Assembly: GCF_947489755.1 (NCBI RefSeq) | Contig: NZ_CANLFB010000040.1 | Location: 1 to 32,266 of the forward strand | Source: an uncultured Psychromonas sp. | Lineage (GTDB): Bacteria; Pseudomonadota; Gammaproteobacteria; Enterobacterales; Psychromonadaceae | Direction: 5' to 3' | DNA: 32,266 nt | Part shown: positions 25,521-32,266 of the stretch, in pieces | How the letters are laid out: each line of letters begins with the position of its first letter | Position numbering within the stretch: position 1 is the first letter of the stretch | The notes under the pieces: generated by a model | Database searches by the model: none | Told to the model about the DNA's origin: nothing | The model's input: only the letters and a program-made list of their open reading frames with translations | Program-made: the position numbers and the translations under genes

Positions 25521-26507
25521 CTTTACTTGCGATGTTGATTCAATGTTGGTCGGCGTTAGGTCATTTTCAACAATATCTGACTCATATTCAGTACGTTCAA
25601 TTATTGGTAATTCATTGTTGTACATTTCGGCAATTGATGAAGAAGATACCCGTTTGATATCTTCTGTTTGTTCATGAAGGGAAACATTTGCTTCCCCTGT
25701 TTCTTCTGAAAATTCGTAGTGATAAGGCATGTGTATTTGTTCTGATACCGGCTTACTTACGCTTTCCTTTTTTTCTTTATCGGGAAAGTCATTATTACCT
25801 TTTACCATTGTACTTACATTCTCTGGTAAGTTATTTCTGATTAAATTCTTTTGCTGACAAATGAGATCAAACTGACTCCGTACACTTTCTAAATGTAATG
25901 TGACTTTATATATTTGTGTGCGAAAAAGCTGTTGAGGTATTAAAACAAATAATAAAAGAACTAAACTCGTGGCGACTGGAATTAAAGATTCAGTCATTAT
26001 TTTAAGTAGAATTGCCGTGTTTTCACTATCTTGTAGACTAATGATATTGAAAGTATTGATGAGATTTATTAGCGCGCCTAAAATTCCTAGAATAGGTATT
26101 ACTAGCATTGCTCGATTTAAAAAAGATTGGCCTCTAGAGATTAAATCTATTTGTTTCTTTGTATTTGAAAGCATTTTTTCTTTGGGGTGCAAGGGTAGTA
26201 TAGAAATACCTTCACTAAGCATTTTCAAGGCGGGAGTGTCTAGTTTTTGACAAGTTAATAAGGCGTCAGTTTTTTGTTTCTGATATAAAGCTGCAAAACA
26301 CTCTTGCAATAAAAATCGTTCTTGTTGGCAGTGATAAATTGTCCAAAAATATAAACGCTCTAAAACGATAACAGTGATTAAAAAAGAGATGAATAATAAA
26401 GGCCACATTACAATGCCGCCTGATTGAAACCAAGACGGCATACTTTCAGTTATAGGAGCTAATAACGATAAAAAGTCTGATTGAAGTGTATTTGTGGGGG
26501 CACTCAT
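25509..26507 (-). CDS. divergent ExbB/TolQ/MotA-family stator protein with a cytoplasmic tail
   Basis: This 332-aa protein has the three-helix topology of ExbB/TolQ: TM1 about 31-55, a cytoplasmic loop 56-130, TM2 about 131-157 and TM3 about 165-195. E173 at the head of TM3 (TESLIP) fits the conserved ExbB glutamate. The position of the usual LxGT threonine in TM2 reads GILGALIN (A145), and the TM3 threonine appears shifted (T180). After TM3 an acidic, Ser/Glu-rich tail of about 115 residues is added; family members usually end soon after TM3. The ribosome site GGTGAGGAA lies inside an inverted repeat. The tonB-like gene follows. ExbD is absent, so it may borrow one from elsewhere. Confidence 0.82.
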   Translation of the reverse strand: MSAPTNTLQSDFLSLLAPITESMPSWFQSGGIVMWPLLFISFLITVIVLERLYFWTIYHCQQERFLLQECFAALYQKQKTDALLTCQKLDTPALKMLSEGISILPLHPKEKMLSNTKKQIDLISRGQSFLNRAMLVIPILGILGALINLINTFNIISLQDSENTAILLKIMTESLIPVATSLVLLLFVLIPQQLFRTQIYKVTLHLESVRSQFDLICQQKNLIRNNLPENVSTMVKGNNDFPDKEKKESVSKPVSEQIHMPYHYEFSEETGEANVSLHEQTEDIKRVSSSSIAEMYNNELPIIERTEYESDIVENDLTPTNIESTSQVKLNS

Positions 26508-26517
26508 TGTTTGTTAC

Positions 26518-26559
26518 TTCCTCACCATCAAATGAATAAATTTAATTTACGGTGAGGAA
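26518..26559 (-). promoter_or_regulatory. inverted repeat enclosing the exbB-like ribosome binding site
   Basis: On the mRNA (minus strand) TTCCTCACC (26559-26551) can pair with GGTGAGGAA (26526-26518) over nine perfect base pairs, extendable by two G-U pairs, with a 24-nt AT-rich loop. The 3' arm contains the Shine-Dalgarno GAGGAA, 10 nt before the ATG at 26507. No T run follows, so it is not a terminator. It is a candidate translational switch. Confidence 0.65.
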
Positions 26560-26597
26560 ACATACCTTTATTTTCGTACTAATCAAGTTCAATATGA

Positions 26598-27671
26598 TTA
26601 AACTATATCCTGCCAATCAATATCATTTTCATCGAGGCGTTCATTAGCAATATAATGTAAATGGTAGTGACTGCCGATTTTCTCTTCATTTGAGGGATTT
26701 AAGTGCATATCTTGACCATTTTTATGCTTGCTAAAACCTAATAAAATCATGTCGTAACGATGTTTAAAAGCATCAAATAATTGCCCGAAACTAATTTCTT
26801 GTTCTAACTCCGGCACTAAACAGCTATATAATGTTGCGCCATTTAATGTCGAAAGCAGCCTTTCTGTCACTTGGCTTGAGCCAGGATCTTGCATGCTTCT
26901 TACCATCATTTGTGCACTGTTATCGATGCTACACTCTATATTAGGGCAATGAATTTTTAATAATTGTGCTTTGGTTTCATCAAAAAAATGGGCTGTAATA
27001 TTGGCACTTTTATCTGTAAACGTAGCAATACTCAATGCAATAGATAATGTTTCATCATCTGACTTCCCATCAATAATAATACGTTTAGCTTGTTTCAAAG
27101 CAATTCGCTCAAGTTCTTTTACATCTGAAAAAGTACTTAATTTAGCAAATAAAAGGTCATCTATCTCTGGTAGTGGATTTTTTATATCTTCAGTAACGCA
27201 AAGTAATATTTGACGATCTTGGCGTTTTTTATCACCTAAAATTAATTGTACTATTTGCTTAGTAGAATATTCATCCCAACATAATAAAAGAATGTGATCC
27301 GTTAAATCTGAAAAGTCATTACTACCGTTCATATTTTTTCTCGCTATATCAATAAATAGTTGAGTTGTTTTACCAATGAATGCTGCAAATACGATTAAAC
27401 CCGATGGTATTTGCCAAAGTGCGACAATTAACTTCCCGAAATCTGTTACCGGGCTTAAATCACCAAACCCAACGGTTGAAACAACCACCATGTTGTAATA
27501 AATAAATTGAATTGGGTGAGCTATTAATTCAATTTCACCCGCCAAGAGAAGTAATAAATAAGTCATTGCAGCTTGTAATAACATCAATACAAACATTGCT
27601 GGCCAAGTTACATTTCTCATTAACTTATGTACAATTTTTGCTAATTTCAATGAAGATATTAAAGGCATCAT
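26598..27671 (-). CDS. two-TM potassium channel with RCK-like C-terminal region
   Basis: This 357-aa protein has TM1 (about 23-45), a pore helix and selectivity filter TVGFGD (residues 66-71), TM2 (about 80-104) and a cytoplasmic region resembling two RCK/TrkA-N folds (about 124-345). The filter is that of a potassium channel. The first RCK strand reads HILLLCWDEYST, so the usual GxGxxG dinucleotide-binding glycines are missing. Ligand control probably differs from MthK or Kch. It begins 12 nt after the ilvA stop, suggesting cotranscription; two adjacent ATG codons (27671 and 27668) are possible starts. Its neighbours do not reveal the ligand. Confidence 0.88.
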   Translation of the reverse strand: MMPLISSLKLAKIVHKLMRNVTWPAMFVLMLLQAAMTYLLLLLAGEIELIAHPIQFIYYNMVVVSTVGFGDLSPVTDFGKLIVALWQIPSGLIVFAAFIGKTTQLFIDIARKNMNGSNDFSDLTDHILLLCWDEYSTKQIVQLILGDKKRQDRQILLCVTEDIKNPLPEIDDLLFAKLSTFSDVKELERIALKQAKRIIIDGKSDDETLSIALSIATFTDKSANITAHFFDETKAQLLKIHCPNIECSIDNSAQMMVRSMQDPGSSQVTERLLSTLNGATLYSCLVPELEQEISFGQLFDAFKHRYDMILLGFSKHKNGQDMHLNPSNEEKIGSHYHLHYIANERLDENDIDWQDIV

Positions 27672-27683
27672 AGAATAGGCTTA

Positions 27684-29219
27684 CTAATTATTTGAATGTG
27701 ATAAAAAGTATCGATATGCAGGATTTAGTGTTTCATCTTTATAGCTATAACCTAGCGCATCTAAGTGCTGACTAAATTCTGCTACTTGTGATTCATCGAC
27801 TTCAAATCCCGCTAAAACTTGTCCGTATGCCGCACCGTGGTTTCGGTAATGGAACAAAGTAATATTGGCATGCATACCTAATAGATTTAAAAACTTAAGT
27901 AATGCGTTAGGGTGCTCAGGAAACTCGAAACTATACAAACGTTCCGTTAACTGTTGAGAAGGAACACCTCCAACCATATAACGCACATGTAGTTTAGCTG
28001 TTTCATCTTGGCTTAGGTCGGCAACAGAGTATCCTGCAATAGATAACTTATCAGTTAAACTCGTTAGTTCATCAACGCCTTGTGGTGTTCTCACGCCAAC
28101 AAAAATATTAGCTTGCTTGCTATCACTATAACGATAGTTAAACTCTGTGATAGCACGTCCATCTAGTTCATTACAAAAGGCTAAAAATGCACCTTGTTGC
28201 TCTGGGATGGTGACGGCTAAAATGCTTTCGTTATGTTCACCTAATTCACATCTTTCTGAGACATAACGTAAACCATGAAAATTAACATTAGCACCACTTA
28301 AAATAGCGGCTAAACGTTGGTCTTTTATTTGATGTTGTTGAGTGTATTTCTTTAAACCAGCTAATGAGAGTGCACCTGCGGGTTCTGCAATTGCACGCGT
28401 ATCATCAAAGATATCCTTTACTGCGGCACAGATTTCATCACTACTGACCGTGACCACATCATCAATATATTGCTGACATAAGCGGAATGTTTCTTGGCCA
28501 ATGGTTTTTACTGCTACACCGTCAGCAAATAAACCCACTTTGGGCAATGTCACTGGTTTACCTGCTGCTAATGCAGCTTTTAAACAAGCGGCATCTTCAG
28601 GTTCAACGGCAATAACTTGGATGTGGGGTAACAGTTGTTTGATATAAACAGCAATACCGGCCGCTAAACCGCCGCCGCCAACAGGTACAAAAATTTTGTC
28701 TAGGTGAACATCCTGTTGTAGAAGTTCTTTTCCTACAGTGCCTTGCCCTGCAATAATATCAGGATCATCAAAAGGGTGGATTAGGGTATAACCGTGCTCT
28801 TTTGCTAGCGCTAGCGAATAAGCATTGGCCGCGTCAAAAGAATCACCTGTTAAGACAACCGTTGCACCAAACCCACGTACTGAATTCACTTTAATGTCTG
28901 GTGTTGTTTTAGGCATCACGATCGTCGCCTTTACACCCATCTTTTGTGCTGATAAGGCTAAGCCTTGCGCATGGTTACCTGCTGATGCGGCTATTACACC
29001 ATTTTTTTTCTGTTGTTCACTCAGGCTGGATAACTTGTTGTAAGCGCCGCGTAATTTGAATGAATGTACTGGCTGTAAGTCTTCACGTTTCAATAATATG
29101 TGATTATCTAAGCGTGAAGATAACTTATTTAAAGGTTGTAATTTAGTTTCGATAGCCGCTTCATAGATTGGTGCTAATAAGATCTTTTTTAAATACTGTT
29201 CACTCGATATGTTTGACAT
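27684..29219 (-). CDS. ilvA: biosynthetic threonine ammonia-lyase (threonine deaminase)
   Basis: IlvA converts threonine to 2-oxobutanoate, the first step of isoleucine synthesis, and is normally feedback-inhibited by isoleucine. The 511-aa protein has the PLP lysine K55 in HSFKLRGAY, ASAGNHAQG, the glycine loop VGGGGLAAG, and two C-terminal ACT-like regulatory domains (about 325-511; ERLYSFEFPEHPNALLKFLNLLG and FHYRNHG). Length and motifs match E. coli IlvA, not the short catabolic TdcB. It is detached from ilvGMED and lies between psd and a channel gene. No leader-peptide attenuator is visible upstream. Confidence 0.98.
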   Translation of the reverse strand: MSNISSEQYLKKILLAPIYEAAIETKLQPLNKLSSRLDNHILLKREDLQPVHSFKLRGAYNKLSSLSEQQKKNGVIAASAGNHAQGLALSAQKMGVKATIVMPKTTPDIKVNSVRGFGATVVLTGDSFDAANAYSLALAKEHGYTLIHPFDDPDIIAGQGTVGKELLQQDVHLDKIFVPVGGGGLAAGIAVYIKQLLPHIQVIAVEPEDAACLKAALAAGKPVTLPKVGLFADGVAVKTIGQETFRLCQQYIDDVVTVSSDEICAAVKDIFDDTRAIAEPAGALSLAGLKKYTQQHQIKDQRLAAILSGANVNFHGLRYVSERCELGEHNESILAVTIPEQQGAFLAFCNELDGRAITEFNYRYSDSKQANIFVGVRTPQGVDELTSLTDKLSIAGYSVADLSQDETAKLHVRYMVGGVPSQQLTERLYSFEFPEHPNALLKFLNLLGMHANITLFHYRNHGAAYGQVLAGFEVDESQVAEFSQHLDALGYSYKDETLNPAYRYFLSHSNN

Positions 29220-29305
29220 TACAACCCTTGCTCTTATTTTTTTATTTAACTTTTTATTTAACTTTTTTATATCGCTATTTATTGAGTCATTTTTATTTAA
29301 GCTTT

Positions 29306-30181
29306 TTATTCAGCGTCTTTTTTTACTGTTTGCTTAACCGTTGCAAATAACTCACCTAAACGTGTCACGCTTGAAGGTGCTAGATCTTCACTAAATTCAA
29401 TGCTGTCTTTAGGGAATAAAGCGACAATTGTACTGCCCAGTTTAAAGCGACCCATTTCAGCACCTTTCTCTAAGATGATGTCTTGATCTTGGTAATCCCA
29501 GTATTGAAGCTCTTTATTTTTCTGTGCTGTTAATGTGCCTTCCCAAACGGTTTCAATACTACCAACAATAGTTGCCCCTACAAGCACCATCGCCATTGGG
29601 CCAATCGCTGTTGAGAAAATAGCCACAGCTCGTTCATTACGGGCAAATAAATTAGGGACATTTTGCGCGGTTAGCGGGTTAACTGAAAATAGGTCACCTG
29701 GTATAAAGATCATTTGCTTTAACTTACCCGTTATTGGCATGTGAATACGATGGTAGTCTTTAGGCGCTAGATAAACCGTTGAAAAAATACCGTCATCAAA
29801 AGGTGCTGCAACATCATCACGTCCACCTAATAATTCTCTTAAACTGAAGTCATGCCCTTTAGCTTGGAAAATACGACCTGATTTAATCTCACCTTGTTGG
29901 CTGACACAACCATCAACAGGCGTCGCTAGATTGTCTTCTCCCTCAACAATAGAGCGCACATCTTCTTTTAATTCACGCGTAAAGAAGTCGTTAAAAGTCT
30001 CAAAGTCTGAAGGTTCTGAATACTTTGCTTCACTCATATCTATTTTGAATTTTTTAATAAATTTGGTAATTAAAAAAGTCGTCAATTTACCCATTTTAGC
30101 GTTAGCTAATTTACCCGCGATGAAAGTCACCGAGTGCTTAGGTAAAATATATTGGCCAATAATTTTTAGTTTATCGCTCAT
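29306..30181 (-). CDS. psd: phosphatidylserine decarboxylase proenzyme
   Basis: Psd makes phosphatidylethanolamine at the inner membrane. The 291-aa proenzyme carries the self-cleavage motif LGST, with cleavage between G249 and S250 to form the pyruvoyl group. It also has the conserved VDGCVSQ (D90) and DYHRIHMP (H147) that drive cleavage, and the PGDLFSVNPLTAQNVPNLFARNER region. The downstream position after rsgA is the usual gammaproteobacterial order. It lacks the long C-terminal tail of E. coli Psd. Confidence 0.98.
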   Translation of the reverse strand: MSDKLKIIGQYILPKHSVTFIAGKLANAKMGKLTTFLITKFIKKFKIDMSEAKYSEPSDFETFNDFFTRELKEDVRSIVEGEDNLATPVDGCVSQQGEIKSGRIFQAKGHDFSLRELLGGRDDVAAPFDDGIFSTVYLAPKDYHRIHMPITGKLKQMIFIPGDLFSVNPLTAQNVPNLFARNERAVAIFSTAIGPMAMVLVGATIVGSIETVWEGTLTAQKNKELQYWDYQDQDIILEKGAEMGRFKLGSTIVALFPKDSIEFSEDLAPSSVTRLGELFATVKQTVKKDAE

Positions 30182-30331
30182 GTTGAAACTCTCTATTTTT
30201 TAATGTGATGAGTGTTGTTATTGTTCTTTTATCACTGTAATTAATTGTATGTTGCTAGCATCTAAGTATAAGTAGATTACTCACGACTATTGTTAGCTTG
30301 TGTTGCTTATTAGTATTATGAATCCTTGCGT

Positions 30332-31372
30332 TTAATAAACGTTAGGATCTCGATGACGGGCATTTTTAGCATCATCCATTGTTTCTAAAATACGTAAGAA
30401 ACTTTTGAAACGAGCATTGTCTATATGTCCTTCTTCAACGGCTTCAACTAATGCACAACCAGGATCTGCTTGATGTTTACAATCACGGAAACGGCAATTA
30501 CCTAAATATTCTCTAAACTCTATAAAGCCACTAGCAATACGTTCTGCTTCTAAATGCCATAGTGAAAACTCTCGAATTCCAGGGCTATCAATTAAATCAC
30601 CGCCGTCACTGAAATGATATAAGCGAGCGGTTGTTGTTGTATGTTTACCAAGACCCGAGCCTTCAGAAATTTCACCTGTTACTGCTTCTACTTCAGGTAA
30701 TAACATGTTTAATAATGACGTTTTACCCACACCTGATTGACCAACAAAGATATTAATTTTGTCTTTCATTACCGATTTTAAATCGTCTAACCCTGTGCCG
30801 TGCATTGAGCTGTAAAGAACGTGATAACCAATATCACGGTAGCTTTGCAATTCTTTATCAATTATTTTTGCCGATTCATCATCTAATAAATCAACTTTAT
30901 TTAAAACAATAATCGGTGTGATGCCGATATCTTCGCAGGCGACTAGGTAGCGGTCAATAATATTACGAGAAAATTCTGGCGCGATAGAACTTACAATAAT
31001 GATGTGGTCGATATTAGCCGCAATTGGCTTAATGCCATCATAATAATCTGGTCGTGTTAAGACTGTTTTACGCGGATGTACGGCTTCGATAACGCCACTA
31101 ATGCCTTGATGTGATTCCTTACCTGCTCGCCATACTACTCTGTCGCCAGTGACGAGTGAGCGAATTGAACGACGCAGAGTACAGCGTTCTACTTTACCTT
31201 CTTGATCTTCAATATCAGCATGCTGGCCAAATCGACTGACGACTAAACCTTCCAGTTGCGGACCCAGTTCAGACTCATCCCATTGTTTATCGTTTTTAGG
31301 CGTTAAGCGTTTATTGTGATTGCTTTGAACACGACGAATTTGGTTTTTACTGAGTTTTTTCTTCTTAGTCAC
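30332..31372 (-). CDS. rsgA: ribosome small-subunit GTPase RsgA
   Basis: RsgA checks late 30S maturation. The 346-aa protein is a circularly permuted GTPase: an OB-fold (about 40-105), then G4 NKVD (158-161) before the P-loop GQSGVGKT (211-218) and G3 [10 protein letters not shown]-terminal zinc knuckle has CRFRDCKH and a later Cys. The start is a GTG at 31372 preceded by GGAAG, and it gives the typical MTKKKKLSK beginning. It is divergent from orn, as in enterics. Confidence 0.98.
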   Translation of the reverse strand: MTKKKKLSKNQIRRVQSNHNKRLTPKNDKQWDESELGPQLEGLVVSRFGQHADIEDQEGKVERCTLRRSIRSLVTGDRVVWRAGKESHQGISGVIEAVHPRKTVLTRPDYYDGIKPIAANIDHIIIVSSIAPEFSRNIIDRYLVACEDIGITPIIVLNKVDLLDDESAKIIDKELQSYRDIGYHVLYSSMHGTGLDDLKSVMKDKINIFVGQSGVGKTSLLNMLLPEVEAVTGEISEGSGLGKHTTTTARLYHFSDGGDLIDSPGIREFSLWHLEAERIASGFIEFREYLGNCRFRDCKHQADPGCALVEAVEEGHIDNARFKSFLRILETMDDAKNARHRDPNVY

Positions 31373-31468
31373 AGGCTTCCTTTGCTACACTGGCGATTTG
31401 AATGGCGTATCATACTATATTTTCCACATAATTAAGCTATTCATCAATAGAAAAGGGCGGTTATCAAT

Positions 31469-32008
31469 ATGAACAAAAATAATTTGGTATGGATTGATTT
31501 AGAAATGACGGGATTAAACCCCGATAGCGATAAAATTATTGAAATTGCAACGATTGTGACAGACAGCGATTTAAATATTTTAGCTGAAGGTCCACAGTTT
31601 GTTATCCATCAAAGCGATGCAGCATTAGATGCAATGGATGAGTGGTGTACAGAACATCACGGCAATTCAGGTTTAACGGCTCGAGTGAAAGCAAGTCAAA
31701 TTAGTTGCGCACAAGCAGAGCAAGAGACATTAGCTTTTTTACAAGAGTGGGTTCCTGCTGGTGCAGCGCCGTTATGTGGTAACAGCATTGGGCAAGATCG
31801 TCGCTTTATGGTTAAACATATGCCAACGTTAGAAGCTTTTTTCCATTATCGTAATATTGATGTCAGCACAGTAAAAGAATTAGGTCGTCGTTGGGCGCCG
31901 GAAATGGTTGAAGCTCATAAAAAAACAGGAACGCATTTAGCGTTACAAGATATTAAAGAATCGATTTCTGAATTGCAGCATTACCAAAAGCATTTTTTCA
32001 GCTATTAG
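31469..32008 (+). CDS. orn: oligoribonuclease
   Basis: Orn degrades 2- to 5-nt RNAs, including pGpG from cyclic-di-GMP turnover, to mononucleotides. The 179-aa DEDDh exonuclease has WIDLEMTGL (D10, E12), [10 protein letters not shown] with the second Asp, and [11 protein letters not shown] with the His and final Asp. AAAAGGGCGG precedes the ATG. Glycine tRNA follows, as downstream of orn in E. coli. Confidence 0.98.
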   Translation: MNKNNLVWIDLEMTGLNPDSDKIIEIATIVTDSDLNILAEGPQFVIHQSDAALDAMDEWCTEHHGNSGLTARVKASQISCAQAEQETLAFLQEWVPAGAAPLCGNSIGQDRRFMVKHMPTLEAFFHYRNIDVSTVKELGRRWAPEMVEAHKKTGTHLALQDIKESISELQHYQKHFFSY

Positions 32009-32020
32009 GTTGGTTTTTGA

Positions 32021-32095
32021 GCAAGCTTTTTAGGATTTGTTTAAAAACTCTACATACAAGCTTTGTTGAGACTAAAATAGCTAAAAAAAGCTTGC
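32021..32095. repeat. inverted repeat between orn and tRNA-Gly
   Basis: GCAAGCTTTTTAG (32021-32033) is complementary to CTAAAAAAAGCTTGC (32081-32095) apart from a 2-nt bulge in the A run, with about 47 nt between. The right arm overlaps the -35 region of the tRNA promoter. No standard terminator for orn is otherwise seen. Confidence 0.6.
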
Positions 32096-32119
32096 AATCA
32101 TTAACGCCATCTCTATAAT
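32092..32119 (+). promoter_or_regulatory. tRNA-Gly promoter
   Basis: TTGCAA (32092-32097), a 16-bp spacer and a perfect TATAAT (32114-32119). The following discriminator CGCACC is GC-rich, as in stable RNA promoters under stringent control. Start is near 32126. Confidence 0.8.
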
Positions 32120-32194
32120 TCGCACCTCGTAACTAGCAGGTATTACCAAGTACCTTTTTTCTTTATAAGAAAGTTTGTTACAGGAAAATGTGAT

Positions 32195-32266
<72 letters not shown>

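Noticed and set aside
29239-29262. Two 12-bp copies of TTTTTATTTAAC between psd and ilvA
   Set aside because: Only two exact copies in a T-rich stretch. It shares ATTTAAC with the octamer array at 25473, but this is too simple to link them.

Overview
The window looks like the chromosome of an AT-rich, probably marine and cold-adapted gammaproteobacterium near Psychromonas, Moritella or Vibrio. That placement is an inference from protein similarity and gene order; no rRNA is present. Nearly all of it is conserved core genome. I see no IS element, prophage, integron or CRISPR array. Both ends cut through tRNA genes: tRNA-Arg(ACG) lacks its first two bases at the left edge, and tRNA-Gly(GCC) ends on its last acceptor-stem base at the right edge.

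Layout. 1-3.9 kb: tRNA-Arg, a 520-bp spacer with a perfect ARG-box-like palindrome, then oadGAB (sodium-pumping oxaloacetate decarboxylase) closed by a terminator. 4.0-7.7 kb: yqaA, gshA, a lytic-transglycosylase-like lipoprotein and luxS, an arrangement that extends the yqaA-gshA-luxS order of enterics and vibrios. 7.7-12.3 kb, mostly minus strand: a heptamer tandem repeat, focA with a perfect FNR box, corB, a plus-strand endA inserted between corB and ypjD, then ypjD. 12.4-16.1 kb: ffh and the rpsP-rimM-trmD-rplS translation operon. 16.2-18.2 kb: a YbaN-like membrane protein and hldE. 18.2-24 kb: tolC on the minus strand, then nudF, cpdA, yqiA and parE on the plus strand. This is the familiar tolC-to-parE cluster but lacks yqiB. 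24-31.4 kb, minus strand: rsgA and psd, then a collinear run ilvA, a two-TM potassium-channel/RCK protein, an ExbB/TolQ-like protein and a long TonB-like protein. 31.5 kb to the end: orn and tRNA-Gly, in the usual psd-rsgA / orn-glycine tRNA order.

The least ordinary part is 24.0-27.7 kb. A divergent ExbB-like stator protein and a TonB protein are adjacent with no ExbD between or beside them. The TonB linker carries eight 15-residue repeats, with a 135-bp higher-order duplication. A piece of that repeat reappears in frame at the 3' end of the exbB-like gene. An octamer array (six copies of CTATTTAA) overlaps the exbB-like stop codon. The exbB-like ribosome binding site lies inside a 9-bp inverted repeat that could hide it. 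Together these suggest a rapidly varying, translationally controlled TonB-type energy transducer encoded downstream of ilvA and a potassium channel. Its function is unknown.
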